A stretch of 64,000 nt of DNA from Helicoverpa zea (Eukaryota > Arthropoda > Insecta > Lepidoptera > Noctuidae): contig NC_061453.1 in NCBI RefSeq assembly GCF_022581195.2, positions 14,898,001-14,962,000 of the forward strand, in the 5' to 3' direction. The notes beneath the pieces are model-generated. The model was not told the origin of the DNA, did not search any database, and saw nothing but the letters and a program-made list of their open reading frames with translations. Shown here one piece after another: positions 9,915 to 22,763 of the stretch (positions are counted from its first letter, which is position 1; each line of letters begins with the position of its first letter). The position numbers and the translations under genes were made by a program.

Positions 9915-11930
9915 ATCTTTATCGAAACCACAACAGACGTTAACCAGAACCACGAATATGTGGTTCGGATCCTCAGGGAGGAAGGTTCGAGATTCTGTAA
10001 CATGCAGCGTAAAGGCAAGAAATCAAAGCTTTCGGAAGAGACATTAGGGCTTATGAAGAAACGACGTAAAAACCCGCCTGTCACTTCGTTAGCTAAGCGG
10101 GCTCTAAACCAAGAGATCAACAAGCATGTACGACGCGACCTCCGGTGCTCCAATACTCTTGACATTGAAAGAGCAATTGAGCTGAATCGGGGGTCAAAGG
10201 TGTTCGTACAATCTCTTGGAAGAAGCCACTTGACGAAGCTGACCACAACAAGTGGAGAAGTCGTTTCTTCGGTGCCGGCAGTCCTTTCGGAAGTGGAAAA
10301 TTTCTATGGCCGGTTATACGCATCGCATGCATCTCGACCTGATCCCGGAAGTGAGGATTCTAGAGCCACATTAACACGCCATTTCACCGAAGACCTGCCA
10401 GAAGTCAGCAGTGGCGAAATCGAGATCGCTCTGAGACAGCTCAAAAATGGAAAAGCCCCTGGCGAGGATGGCATTACAACAGAGCTTTTAAAAGCAGGAG
10501 GTAAGCCCGTACTGGGGGAGCTCCAGAAGCTTTTTAATGCCGTCCTGTTTGAAGGGAGAACTCCAGAGGCGTGGAGTAGGAGTGTTGTCGTCCTGTTCTT
10601 CAAAAAGGGAGACAAAACCCAGTTGAAGAACTATCGACCCATTTCCCTCCTAAGCCACGTATATAAGCTGTTCTCAAGAGTGATCACGAACCGACTTGCG
10701 CGAAGACTCGACGAATTCCAACCACCGGAGCAGGCTGGGTTTCGGAGCGGATACGGCACCATAGACCACATCCACACAGTGCGGCAGATTATACAGAAGA
10801 CCGAAGAGTATAATCAGCCCCTGTGTCTAGCATTTGTGGACTATGAGAAGGCCTTTGACTCGGTTGAAATCTGGTCTGTTCTGGAGTCCCTGCAGCGTTG
10901 TCAAGTAGATTGGCGATACATCCAAGTGATGAGATGTCTCTACAAAGCCGCTACAATGTCCGTCCAAGTACAGAATCAGCAAACAAGGCCCATACCGTTG
11001 CATCGAGGAGTGAGACAAGGGGATGTTATTTCCCCGAAACTGTTCACTAATGCAATGGAGGATATGTTCAAAACGCTGAACTGGAAAGGACGCGGCATCA
11101 ACATCAATGGCGAACACATCTCTCACTTGCGATTTGCTGACGATATCGTCATCATGGCGGAAACGCTGCAGGACCTACAACAGATGCTGAACGACCTGGC
11201 TGAATCTTCTCTACGCATCGGCCTACGGATGAACTTGGACAAAACCAAGGTCATGTTCAATGAACATGTTCTACCGGAACCGATTGCGATACACGGCGCC
11301 GTTCTCGAAGTTGTTCGGAAATATGTATACCTCGGGCAGACATTGCAGTTAGGTAGAATAGAAACAACTTTGAGGACGAGGTGAATAGGAGGATTCAGTT
11401 GGGTTGGGCTGCATTTGGGAAGCTACGTCGAGTCCTAACATCGTCGATCCCACAGTGCCTAAAGACAAAAGTCTTTAATCAGTGCGTCCTACCTGTCATG
11501 ACTTACGGAGCCGAAACGTGGACACTGACGGTACGGCTGGTCCACAAGTTTAAAGTCGCTCAGCGGGCTATGGAAAGGGCTATGCTCGGCGTTTCTCTGA
11601 GGGATCGCATCAGAAATGAGGTAATCCGTCAGAGAACCAAGGTCATCGACATAGCCTATCGAATCAGCAAGCTGAAGTGGCAGTGGGCTGGCCATATTAG
11701 CCGAAGAACCGATAACCGTTGGGGTAAACGAGTTCTAGAGTGGAGACCGCGCCTCGGCAAACGTAGTGTAGGACGTCCTCAGGCACGGTGGAGTGATGAC
11801 TTGCGCAAGACGGCTGGCAGGAGCTGGATGCGAGAAGCCGAAAATCGATCTCAGTGGCGTGCACTTGGAGAGGCCTATGTCCAGCAGTGGACTGCGATAG
11901 GCTGATGATGATACTATCTTTTAGATTTTT
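9915..11930 (+). pseudogene. 5'-truncated, frameshifted RTE-clade retrotransposon
   Basis: Encodes the linker, reverse transcriptase and C-terminal region of an RTE-type LINE protein, on two frames: 9960-11384 and 11381-11905. RT landmarks include LKNYRPISLLS, QAGFRSGYGT, AFVDYEKAFDSV, GVRQGDVISP and FADDIV (near 11130-11150). The C-terminal part has RRIQLGWAAFGKLR, GAETWTLT, WQWAGHISRR and GRPQARWSDDL. The N-terminal endonuclease is missing, as expected of 5' truncation during target-primed insertion. A small indel at about 11350-11365 shifts the frame. The 3' tail is GATGATGAT, as in RTE elements. Not functional. Confidence 0.9.
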
Positions 11931-13983
11931 AAATATGCACTATGCTTCTTACAAAGAAATGAACTAGATTAACTAAATGGACTAGATTTACCAACTGACT
12001 GACATGACGTTATCATTTATTATGTTCGTGGATCAAAGTTACACATTCGTTATTTTCGAAAGTGATTCACACTTTGCCGTTTTCAGATTTTTACTTTACT
12101 TTGACTAAATACAAACCTTTGTACCATTCGAAGGTATATTATATAAATATAGATTTTAGTTCGTTTTAGTTCCTTAGGGGTATACATTTACACCGGGTAT
12201 AAAACACCTTCATTATTTTGAAACCGACTCAAACTTGGCCATTTTCAGATTTTTTCCTTTACCTTGACATAAAGACCTACCTCCATGCCAAATTTCAAGT
12301 CAATACGACCATTGGAAGTGGTCTAGGTTTTTGATGAGTGAGTCAGTGAATCAGTCAGTCAGTGAGTGTATAGTAAATATAGCGATTTTCTGACGTCAAT
12401 ATCTCAAGACCTACAATAGGTATATTAATGAAATTTTGTATTTTAGATAAGTGAGGGGGTCTCAACAGATACTAAAAATTTGATATGCGTAAATAAAATA
12501 GATTTTGAGTTACAGGGGGGTCGAATTTGGCCCGAAATGGTTCGTGTAATATAACCCACGGCCGGTGTCTCTCTTTTTTTTTGCTCGAACTTGGCGGACA
12601 CACTGCCGTGTGTCTAGATACTTAGGCATTAATATGCTGAGGTATAAGAAAAGTTGCTAGCAATAAAAAGTAAGCTATGTTTTTAGGTATAAATCTGTGC
12701 GGCCTTTGTAAATTATTTATTACAAACGAACACACAACTACCTTCGTAACTTGCTTGATGAGAAAAAAAAACTGTCGTCTAGGAAGTATATATTTTGATA
12801 AGAAGTTTAATTATATCGAAGAATATTGTCGCCGGCACGGTTGCGGGTAGGTCACGAGCAAACACCGCGCCCTAACATTTACTCAGGGCATAGCGCGGCC
12901 CCGCCTCAGGCAACACAGCAGGCCCACTGCGGTGCAAGCTGTCACTCACAGATAAAACATCTAGTCATTTTGGATTTCTAGAAATACACAGATGAACCTT
13001 GGTATCTCATGAGTTGAAGATAAATAATGATACGGATTGACGGACAGATAACACGACGATAAGTTGATATCCAGGCCGTCGGGCCGTCAAGCCGCTCCAC
13101 GGGCGGCGCGGTCACGTTCCCGAACATCAAGTGCCCTGAACACTGAGCTGTGCTGAACTGCTCGCATATCCACTCTGTATATACAGCCAGACATGAAACC
13201 CCCTACAGGTGCTATTACAAATCATACAAGAGATGTCCACCGAATCCTTTTGTTCTATGTGCGGAGGGAATTAATACCAGAATCGGTTTCTGATAGTTTT
13301 TCGGATAATATTGCTATTTATTAAGACCAGTTGATATAAAACATTAATTATTGAGTAGAATCGAATAATGTAGGCCGTATGGTGGCAGTGGTCCTTCTGC
13401 GCGCGCGCGGTGCGTGAGGTCGGCCGCCATGTTGGTGGTGCGCGATAACGTGCTGCCTATGTACGTGTGCGCACAGTGCGCAGGCGCAAGCGGGGCTCAT
13501 CCACCTTGATTTGGGGAGAGAACGGGGAGGACAAGAGGGTGCACACATGCACATCCACCCCCTGCTAGCCTACAAGCACCTCACAGCTGACTACGATGTG
13601 GCGATTACCAATACGGTTCTACAATACATAAGCTTTCTTATTGCAGGGGCTTAACAGTAGTAATAAGAAATAGTATTTTTCCCCTGGTTGATATGCACGG
13701 ATTGCATGAAGCAAGAGAAAGATTAAGAGTACCGGCACGGCGCAGATTAAACAGTTGGCCGACAGTTACCCCATTGTTGGCAAAATCTTGATTCCAATCA
13801 AAGTTTTCAGTCGCGGAGATCAAGTAAATCCAGACCGGGCATTATGTCACGTAACAAGCTTAACTTTCTTATTTGTAGCAACCTAGATAAAAATAATTAT
13901 AAACCTACGAGTACCAATAATAAACAGCACATAAGTAATATTACTGGTAATTTTATCAAAATCGATGGAGAAGTCTTCGTTTT
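11931..13983. other. Non-coding, with a dispersed repeat at ~12000-12560
   Basis: Around 12000-12560 there are two similar segments (TTTTCAGATTTTT.CTTTAC at about 12080 and 12245) and a TGAGTCAGTGAATCAGTCAG run, features of dispersed AT-rich insect repeats. 12840-13140 and 13380-13560 are GC-richer without a convincing exon. No gene is recognised. Confidence 0.4.
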
Positions 13984-14640
13984 TAAACGTCTTTCTAAAA
14001 AGGAAGAGGTTCTCAATTCGGATATTCGCATTGTTTAAACGTCTTTCTAAAAAGGAAGAGGTTCTCAATTCGGATATTGTCATTTTTTAATGTTTGTTCG
14101 GGCATATCTCCGTAGTTTATCAAACGGTTTGAACAATCCTTTTTTGTTTGAAAGGGTCCCCAATGGTCTGATTGTCATCAGGTCCAGGAACTGATGATGA
14201 AACCCTGAGAAATCAAGGGGAAACTGTCTGAAGTTGCTGGCATGCATGGGGTAAAAAACTTGATACTCAGTGCATGATATGACTGATGACACTAGGTCTT
14301 TTGAGACAATGTCGGGAAAACGGCTATGGTATGTATTGACTTCCTCGTGTTTGGGCTTATATTATTATTTGTATTGACGAAAACTTTACAATACACTAAT
14401 GCGCATAGTGACCACTATACTTGTCACTGAAAAGTTAAAAAGTAATACTTTTACAAAAAAAAAAAACGACTTCTAAAAACACTGAAAAACATCAAAAAGT
14501 CGGTTTGGTGCATTAGTCTAGTCGCAAAATAAAAATAGCTACTTACATCCTCAAATTTTAATTACCGACCGACGCACCGAAAATGTTTGCTGCCTTTCAG
14601 TGCTTTTAGAAGTCGGTTATATTTAATTTAAAAAAGTTAT
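13984..14640 (+). repeat. Hairpin-tailed repeat, degraded copy A4
   Basis: Diverged copy of the family at 1449-2212. It shows GGAAGAGGTTCTCAATTCGG, the CATCAGGTCC..CTGATGATG segment, CCTCGTGTTTGGGCTTATAT and a broken terminal palindrome. Its 5' end is duplicated in tandem: a segment of about 53 bp starting TTTAAACGTCTTTCTAAAAA occurs at about 13981 and 14034. Confidence 0.65.
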
Positions 14641-14779
14641 ATGTAGTGTAGTATATAGGTAGTGTTATATGTAGTGTAGTATATAGGTAGTGTTATATGT
14701 AGTGTAGTATATAGGTAGTGTTATATGTAGTGTAGTATATAGGTAGTGTTATATGTAGTGTAGTATATAGGTAGTGTTA
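14636..14779. repeat. 28-bp tandem repeat, ~5 copies
   Basis: Five near-perfect copies of a 28-bp unit containing GTAGTGTAGTATATAGGTAG. It abuts the end of the hairpin repeat A4. Confidence 0.9.
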
Positions 14780-15305
14780 TTAAAAGTTTTAAAGCTTTAT
14801 TAAATGAAATCAAATTCTTTATTTGTGATTCACAAAATTAAATACCTGCGTTCATGCCGTGTTCCGCCACGCAGGAAAAAAATAAATACAAAAATTTCTA
14901 GCCCATTAAGTAACGAACATAATTAATATTACACAACTTATATAATTATATATATAAATTACTATAATTATTATTTAGTTTGTCAGAAAATCACTGAGAC
15001 AGAATTCTATCAATTTATTAAGGCGACTCTTACAAATAACCGCTGTAAACTATTTTGCCCCGGCTTCCTAATGCGACTCCAAACAAATGTAGGTATATTT
15101 TTACATAATTCTACAACAGATTTATACAATTCCAGAAAAAAGTTATTAAGCAAGCAGAAATATCACATAATAAAACTATAACCGAATGTATTGATTTAGG
15201 TCAAGGAGGATGCACGATTGAAAACTGAGATTCGATTAAAATAATGTATATACAGGAATGTTGATGATATATGTAGGAAGTCACAATATGTAATTCGTTT
15301 TGAAT
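14780..15305. other. AT-rich non-coding, likely antisense LINE tail
   Basis: No gene. 14800-14900 (AAATTCTTTATTTGTGATTC) resembles the antisense 3' tail of a LINE. The rest is unassigned. Confidence 0.3.
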
Positions 15306-15872
15306 AAAAACTTTTTGGCAAGAAAATAAAACCGACTTCCAAAAACACAAAAAAGCCAAAAAAATAACTAATCGGCCTAGAAGTCGGTGTCTATTGGATG
15401 TCCCCAAGTTCATTTTGCTACCGACTTCTAGGCCGATGCACCTAAAATAAGTTTTTTTTTGCCTTTTTAATGTTTTTGGTTCAAAAAAAAATTTTTTTTC
15501 AGCTTTTCAGTGACACAAATAGTTGTCATTATCCGAAGAACTCTAAAGTTCTCATCAATACAAATAATATGAGCCCAACACGAGGTAGTTTTAATTTTCA
15601 GTTATCGAGTTCCCTCGACCTTTTCTGCTCTCCATCATCAGGTCAGCTGCACACCTTCATTGTTGAATAGTGCTATTAGGCATACACCTCAGTTTCAAGT
15701 TTTTATCCTATGTATGCCTACAACTTTCGTTAGTTGCCCTCGCTTTCTCAGGGTTTCCACCATCGGACCCTGACCTGATGACTATGGGACCAACTGGCAG
15801 CTATTCCGCGTCGAACAAAAAAAGAATCACATAAATCGGTCTATAAACCTCGGCGTAATCGAAGTCGGTTGA
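15306..15872 (-). repeat. Hairpin-tailed repeat, copy A3 (inverted)
   Basis: Minus-strand copy of the family. The palindrome comes first (15325-15480, with TAGAAGTCGG and CCGACTTCTA), followed by the reverse complement of the body (CGAGTTCCCTCGACC, CATCATCAGGTCAGC, CTCAGGGTTTCCACCATC). Confidence 0.7.
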
Positions 15873-16283
15873 AAACGATAACCGAGCCGCCCAACAGCAT
15901 CGAACAATAAGTGCAGGAGAGTGCGTTGACTAACTGCTTCATTGTTAGTTGTTGTGTTTGAACCTTGTTTGCAACCTTCTAGATGCTAGACTATGTATTT
16001 GGTAATGTTACGCGGCGACTTCACGCTCGCGACGGCGGCGGCGGACACCCGGCGCTCGCGGTGTCGGAGACGAGCTACGACCAACAATTCACGACAGCCG
16101 GTATAAAATTACAGACTTCCACCTTTTGCCTTTTTTGTTTTTAATTGGTGATTGTTTTAGCGAAAACTAATATTGGAGTTTTGGGTATTCTCTTTTCAGT
16201 GGCTACATTTTTATATGACTAGATTTTCGTACGTATATCTTGCTCTATCACTAGTGTACGCGGACCCCTTACAGGATCAATAA

Positions 16284-16385
16284 AATTGGCGTTGCACAAG
16301 GAGACGTTTTAGGCTCCTTGCTATTTCAGTTGTACCCAGACATAACATCAATTAAATGTAAATCTGCTAACAACACTGCTTACAA
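16284..16385 (+). pseudogene. Fragment of a LINE reverse transcriptase
   Basis: A short frame reads KIGVAQGDVLGSLLFQLYPD and then a remnant of the following region. It matches the conserved GVPQGSVLGPLLF block of Jockey-like reverse transcriptases. No flanking RT blocks survive. A very old relic. Confidence 0.6.
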
Positions 16386-17883
16386 ACATATACAATAAAG
16401 TAGTAAATAGTCTGATACTTAATACATAAATATTCACTATGAATTTGAAGAGATAAAACACAAAAGATAATTATTTTGTGATTTTTTATTTATGTAAGTA
16501 ACCCTATCCTTATACCTACCCAGTGATTATAGGCTGTATCTAACATTTGTGTTTCGGGCTATTTATTATTATTACTGGCACAAAACATAAAAATCTGTCG
16601 AATCATCCCATTACTTAGTGATATCAATCGCAATTATCATTTAAAGCTTTCCACACCTAATGTTAACAGAATTTGTGTTTTTTTTTTATGTAAGAAGATG
16701 AGTTCTCTACCAGCTAAGTAGCGAAGTAGTTCGTCTCGTATGTAACCTGAGGGTTTAGCTAACCTGCATTGAAACCAACATATTTTTCCGTCCGTCGTCC
16801 CATGCCGATCGAAGTCTTTTTTCCCGGAAAAGCACATCAAATAGAAAGACCGCGGGCGGACGCTAGTTTTACGTGAATGAGTATTGACGATGTCAACAAT
16901 ATAAAATAAATCCAGAGGTCATTATAGTTGTAACAGTTCCACGACTATTATAATTTATTTATTGTGATATCATATTGCTACATTGCTTTTTAGCTGAAGA
17001 GGCGCTTGCAGTAGTTCTTATGGAGCACGTCTGTGATATCTCATTTCATCTTATTGTTTAAACGCAAATCGCAAAAAAAGAATTACAAATCTATTTAAAT
17101 ACATCTCGTGTGACTGTCGGTGCAACTATTTATAAGAAGGAGTGCTTATTAGGAGGCATGTATATGTGTATGTGCCGTATCCTTTAGAGAAGTGATCGGA
17201 TGTACTGCAATCGGTGCAGTCGTGCGCCGGCCTGTACTGCAGCGAAGAGTTATAGCAAACACTAAGTATATGCTGGACGCGAATGTTCCGCAGTAGTAGG
17301 CTCAGCCACGGCTTAGTTCAGGTGTAGCCCAGGCAAGCAGCGAGCGCCGGCGGCGGCGCGGCCCGGCGGCGAGCTACGCACTCAATACGAAAATTTTGGT
17401 ATGGAAACTGAGCTCATATATTATTACATTTCCTCAGTTTCTATTGCTCTTCAGTACGCTTCGTTAGTCAGGACTAACTCCTGTCTCTGCTACTAGGCAC
17501 ACGCACTGGCGGTAACATTCCACTTTCTGAGCACGGTATGTACGACGGTATGTTGGTTATTACACAGTAATCAGTAGATACACCAGTAGCATCAGCAGCT
17601 AGTATGCCGCACTAGCAGGCCCTCTTGTCTTGTCTCGAACATACACTCAAACACTAGACTCTGATTCCAATGTGGCTAGTGTATGATTTGGTTTATTCGA
17701 CACTTAACTCCGGATTGGGCATTAAAATGACTTTAGACTATAACACATTCTATAATAGAGATCGGATGACTTGTATGTATTCCGCTTTAGCATGACATTT
17801 GCTTATAGTAATGGAAGCGTGAATAGCAGTGATGGTCGCGCTCGGTCACCTCGCGGTGCTACAGGTACAGTAAGGGTACTCAC
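16386..17883. other. Non-coding, no gene seen
   Basis: Mostly AT-rich to about 17200, then mixed composition with a GC-rich patch at 17330-17380. No coding domain or RNA gene is recognised. Confidence 0.4.
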
Positions 17884-18180
17884 TTGCGGGTGCGTGCGGA
17901 GCGCGGGCGGGACTGCTAGCGCGGCGCTGTGCACATGACCGGGGCGCGAGTGTGGCGGCGCGCGGCGCTCGTCTGCGTCCAGGTGAGCGCGAGCTTTCAG
18001 TGGCGGGCGGCGCGCGAGTGTGCGTGCGCGCGCCTGTGTGCGTGCCGCCGCGCCTCCTCATTGGCGCAGCGCGCGCGCCGCGGGGGAATGTTTTCACGTT
18101 TCAGCACCGAGCGCGCAGTCGCGCCGCCCGCCGCCGGACGCACACAGCCGGCGCAGCTCCCGACTCGCATGCACTATCTG
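17884..18180 (-). promoter_or_regulatory. CpG-rich candidate promoter / 5' untranslated exon
   Basis: A CpG-dense island on which the minus strand offers a near-consensus donor (CCGCAA/GTGAGTACC, GT at 17883-17882). The GATAe-like gene needs an untranslated 5' exon upstream of its acceptor at 9161, and this is the best candidate between the two genes. ORFs here are low complexity on both strands and are not believed. Placement is inference. Confidence 0.3.
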
Positions 18181-20496
18181 ACTATCATGTTGATAACTTA
18201 ACTAATCAAAACAGATATACAAGTTAACGCCATTCATGATTTAAATGTCTACACTAGTTAGTAGTTCCATGACATTCAACCGAGATAGTTTTCATCCGCT
18301 CATTAATGCGGTGTCTCTCTGCAGACAGCATAGTCTCAACTTTGAGCTAAACATATTAATCGGCAAAGGTATTCAATCTGTGAGGCAGGACTGAGGCAAC
18401 GTGTTGGTAAGCACATGTATAGATAGGTGAGTACGTATCGCAGTGAAACACTTTGATCAACACCACGTCCCAAATGTACGAGTAGATGTAGGTCACATGT
18501 AAGTCGCACGTCGCTCTGTGAGTATTTGTAACAATCACGATGTATACATTTATTGACAGCTCTGCATCATCAACTTTCCGTGATTGCTCGTCGATGGTCA
18601 CCGTACGCATTCCGTGTGTCTACAGTCGACTGCTCCAGAATGTCTCGACGGTAGCTATGTGTTGAGGGTCGATTATTTGATTGAAATAAACACAACTGAG
18701 TTGGTGCGAGCTGGTGGCGTGACCTTCGTGCACGGTGCGCAGGCGCCGCGGCGACGCCTAGCTACGCAATAATCCTCGCTTATCCCCGAATTTATGTCAA
18801 TAATGTGAGGTAGGTATGAAGGTGCGCTTTAAACAATAATTATTGTATTTACGATACATATCTTAACAATAAAAAATCGATAAGTGTAATGCGTTGCGCT
18901 ATCTTATCAATTAGAGGCTTACTTGAGACATCGATCATCGGTCTAATTACCTGCGATAATGTTAATCATGGGAGAGCGCCTCACGTCCTCCACCCCGTGA
19001 CGCGCGCCTCGCCAGCGCCTCGCCAGCGCCTCGCCAGCGCCTCGCCACCGCCTCGCCTCGCCAGCTAAGCTCATCACCTCCCTAGCACAACACCGTCGCG
19101 GTATAAATATCATCTCACTATACAACAGATCAAACTTTCGACGTTCACCTCATCACCAATCAGATTTCATCGTCAGTGACACGTAAAGCTTCTGCTAAAC
19201 GAGCACCGACAGATCAGTCACTCAAGCGCCTCCTCACTATACTTCCTCGTAGACGCCACTTCTACACTTAGTACAGTCGAGCAGACTGTCGGCCGATCAG
19301 CTCTGGCAGGCATGTTACAAACTCTATTGAAACTTGGCTGCAAAACAGATATTTTTAACATAACCGCAATAAGATCTTACCTTCTGATCGACAGTATGAA
19401 AACCACAACAAGTGAAAACAATACCATTTCCGCAGTTCAATAAAGCTAAGTCATTCGTAGACCCTGTGCGTAGCAGCTCGTAGTAGCGCGTAGTACGCCT
19501 ACGAAATTCGTAGTCGTCATTTGCTACGACTTTAGTGTGCACAAAATATAAATTTTATTGTACTCTTTCATTGTTTTTGATCATTTGTATGTATGTTTTT
19601 ATACCATTATGAAGGTAACAGGAGAGATATCAATCGATCTTGCGAAGGCATTATCGTACTAATACTATCAAAATACCTAAAGCGTTGGTACCTAAGTTGA
19701 CTAGGTATGTGCATCTAACATTAATTTGGTAATGTGTGCAAACAACCATGCCTGAATGTAGTCATGTAAGAGGTGCGGTGACGTCACCAGCAATGACACA
19801 CACTCCCAATACAGGCTTGATGGTGAGCGCTCGGTGAATCATCGCGGACACGGAGCCGCGAGCCAGCGTCCCCCGCCACAGCCAACAATGCGCCTCGAGG
19901 ATACTCGCGCCGCTGGTGCCGCCTGCTGCTGCACACTCGCGGGACGTGCCGCGCCCTGCTCGCAGCAGCGCGCTGCCCGTCGCCGTCACCTTATCAGCGC
20001 ACTTGACGGACCTGATAACGCGCCGTGCCTGTGTGCTTGTGTGCGTGCCCAATGATTCAGCCGCTGTGAGGCGTTCAATAGCAAACGCACTTGTTATTGT
20101 ACATCACTCAAATAACGCTACAAACATTCAGCCTCTACACTGTATACTAACAAACGCGTTTATCATCTATACATCTCTTATCGTTCAGTTTGTCTAAAAC
20201 ACACTTTGTGTAGTGAGGTATTATGATCATGTTGCAAAACTGCCTCACTACAGCTATCGTGTACACTAGAGTAGATCGACGACATGCTCCCGGGGTGCTG
20301 AACTGGACTTCTCAATACGTTTTAAAACATATTTTACTTAAAAACTTGCAAGTCGGCGAACCTAGTTACCGATAACAAAAAAAACTTATCATAATGTAAA
20401 TATGCCTACGTAGAGTTGTGTAATTGTCGGCGCGGGCGCACGATGGCAGCTCAACTGGAGCTCACTGGAGCTCACTGGTGCCCGAGTGGACGTCAC
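18181..20496. other. Non-coding, with an 11-bp minisatellite
   Basis: No gene is recognised. 19004-19064 is about five copies of GCGCCTCGCCA. GC-rich patches at 18930-19080 and 19850-20050 have mirror-image ORFs in several frames and no domain. Confidence 0.4.
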
Positions 20497-20645
20497 TTAC
20501 AAACCATTGACATCTGCCAATACTCGTTACGGGTATCTAGTCAGAAGCCAGAAAGTCTGACAACCAGTCTTACCGAGTGGTATCGAATTGAGTTGAGATG
20601 GACTGATAGGCAGTCTCTCCATGTAAGATACTGGTACTAGGCAGA
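20497..20645 (+). repeat. Degraded SINE fragment
   Basis: Contains diverged versions of the middle of the tRNA-derived SINE of 29322-29706: GTTACGGGTATCTAGTCAGA, CTGACAACCAGTCTTACC and GATACTGGTACT. Both ends are lost. Confidence 0.55.
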
Positions 20646-20887
20646 CGATGAATATGAACAGAATACTAGCTGGTTCCCGCAGTTTCACCAGCGTCCCGGG
20701 AGAACTTCTTTCGCTACCCAGACAAAATAAGCCTACGGCACGCAGAGATAGTGGAGCTTCTCTACAGTGAAGTAGTTTCAGGGCCTCTAGCTAGGGTGAA
20801 AACAAACCAAAAATGTTTCCTTTTTAGGATTCCGTAGTAAACGAGGAACACGGGCGAGGAGCCTCGCCATGTCTGTCCGTCCGTCCA

Positions 20888-20945
20888 TCATCATCATCAT
20901 CATCATCAGCCTATCGCAGTCCACTGCTGGACATAGACCTATGAA
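20888..20945 (-). repeat. RTE 3'-tail fragment
   Basis: CATCATCATC microsatellite followed by AGCCTATCGCAGTCCACTGC. This is the reverse complement of the 3' end of the RTE element at 11865-11920. A severely 5'-truncated copy. The 20670-20880 stretch before it carries Helitron-like and TCCGTCCGTC repeat debris. Confidence 0.75.
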
Positions 20946-21182
20946 TTAGAGCTTACAACTATCACTTTTTGATAATATTATTATTTTCGGAAATAATAAC
21001 TCTTGACTTTTGAACCATACCTACTTGTTGAAAATATGAAAAAAAATCCCAAATATAAAACTTAATATACTCTTTCTAGGAAAATTGTTTTGAACTCGAT
21101 AATAAACGTTTTTTTTTAATATCAAAAATATTGTTTTCCTAAGAAGAAGATTCTAATTTAACCGTATTTATAAAAAAAAATT

Positions 21183-21551
21183 AGTGTACACATTTTCAAA
21201 GTTACAAAGTTCCAGGTCAGGCAAGTACCAATGCAACTTTTCTAAGTTTGTATGTACTTTCTAAGTATATCTTAGACACCAATGGCTGTGTTTCGGATGG
21301 CACGTTAAACTGTAGGTCCCGGTTGTCATTGAACATCTTTGGCAGTCGTTACGGGTAGTCAGAAGCGAGTAAGTCTGACACCAGTCTAACCAAGGGGTAT
21401 CGGGTTGCCCGGGTAACCGGTTTGAGGTGGTTAGATAGGGCAGTCGCTTCTTGTAAAGCACTGGTACTCAGCTGAATCCGGTTAGACTGGAAGCCGACCC
21501 CAACATTGTTGGGAAAAAGGCTCGGAGGATAATGATGAGTGTACACATTTT
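21183..21551 (+). mobile_element. SINE copy with 14-bp target-site duplication
   Basis: SINE body 21197-21537, lacking most of the tRNA-like head (starts near CCAGGTCAGGCAAGTACC), ending GGCTCGGAGGATAATGATG. It is flanked by the direct repeat AGTGTACACATTTT at 21183-21196 and 21538-21551, which shows retrotransposition of an already truncated copy. Confidence 0.85.
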
Positions 21552-21619
21552 ATAATCTTTAACGTATATTTTTTTTAATAAAAAAGATATTATTAAAATC
21601 GGTTCACACAATCAAAAAT

Positions 21620-22763
21620 TACCACTGAACATCCAACATACCCATCTAGTTTATCCTCCTAATTACCACTGAACATCCAACATACCCATCTAGTTTATCC
21701 TCCTAATTACCACTGAACATCCAACATACCCATCTAGTTTATCCTCCTAATTACCACTGAACATCCAACATACCCATCTAGTTTATCCTCCTAATTACCA
21801 CTGAACATCCAACATAGCCATCTAGTTTATCCTCCTAATTACCACTGAACATCCAACATAGCCATCTAGTTTATCCTCCTAATTACCACTGAACATCCAA
21901 CATAGCCATCTAGTTTATCCTCCTAATTACCACTGAACATCCAACATAGCCATCTAGTTTATCCTCCTAATTACCACTGAACATCCAACATAGCCATCTA
22001 GTTTATCCTCCTAATTACCACTGAACATCCAACATAGCCATCTAGTTTATCCTCCTAATTACCACTGAACATCCAACATAGCCATCTAGTTTATCCTCCT
22101 AATTACCACTGAACATCCAACATAGCCATCTAGTTTATCCTCCTAATTACCACTGAACATCCAACATAGCCATCTAGTTTATCCTCCTAATTACCACTGA
22201 ACATCCAACATAGCCATCTAGTTTATCCTCCTAATTACCACTGAACATCCAACATAGCCATCTAGTTTATCCTCCTAATTACCACTGAACATCCAACATA
22301 GCCATCTAGTTTATCCTCCTAATTACCACTGAACATCCAACATAGCCATCTAGTTTATCCTCCTAATTACCACTGAACATCCAACATAGCCATCTAGTTT
22401 ATCCTCCTAATTACCACTGAACATCCAACATAGCCATCTAGTTTATCCTCCTAATTACCACTGAACATCCAACATACCCATCTAGTTTATCCTCCTAATT
22501 ACCACTGAACATCCAACATACCCATCTAGTTTATCCTCCTAATTACCACTGAACATCCAACATAGCCATCTAGTTTATCCTCCTAATTACCACTGAACAT
22601 CCAACATAGCCATCTAGTTTATCCTCCTAATTACCACTGAACATCCAACATAGCCATCTAGTTTATCCTCCTAATTACCACTGAACATCCAACATACCCA
22701 TCTAGTTTATCCTCCTAATTACCACTGAACATCCAACATACCCATCTAATTTATCCTCCTAAT
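21620..22763. repeat. 44-bp satellite, 26 copies in register
   Basis: Exactly 26 head-to-tail 44-bp units (contain CCACTGAACATCCAACATA), nearly invariant. One site distinguishes two unit types, CATACCC and CATAGCC. The order from left is 4 of type C, 15 of type G, 2 C, 3 G, 2 C. The last unit has one extra change (CTAATTT). High uniformity points to recent amplification. No transcription signal is seen. Confidence 0.95.

Noticed and set aside
17929..18227. Plus-strand ORFs in the 18-kb CpG island
   Set aside because: Arg/Ala-rich frames in several registers; typical of CpG islands.
21620..22763. CRISPR-like array of regular repeats
   Set aside because: The units are contiguous 44-mers without unique spacers, in a eukaryotic genome; it is a satellite.
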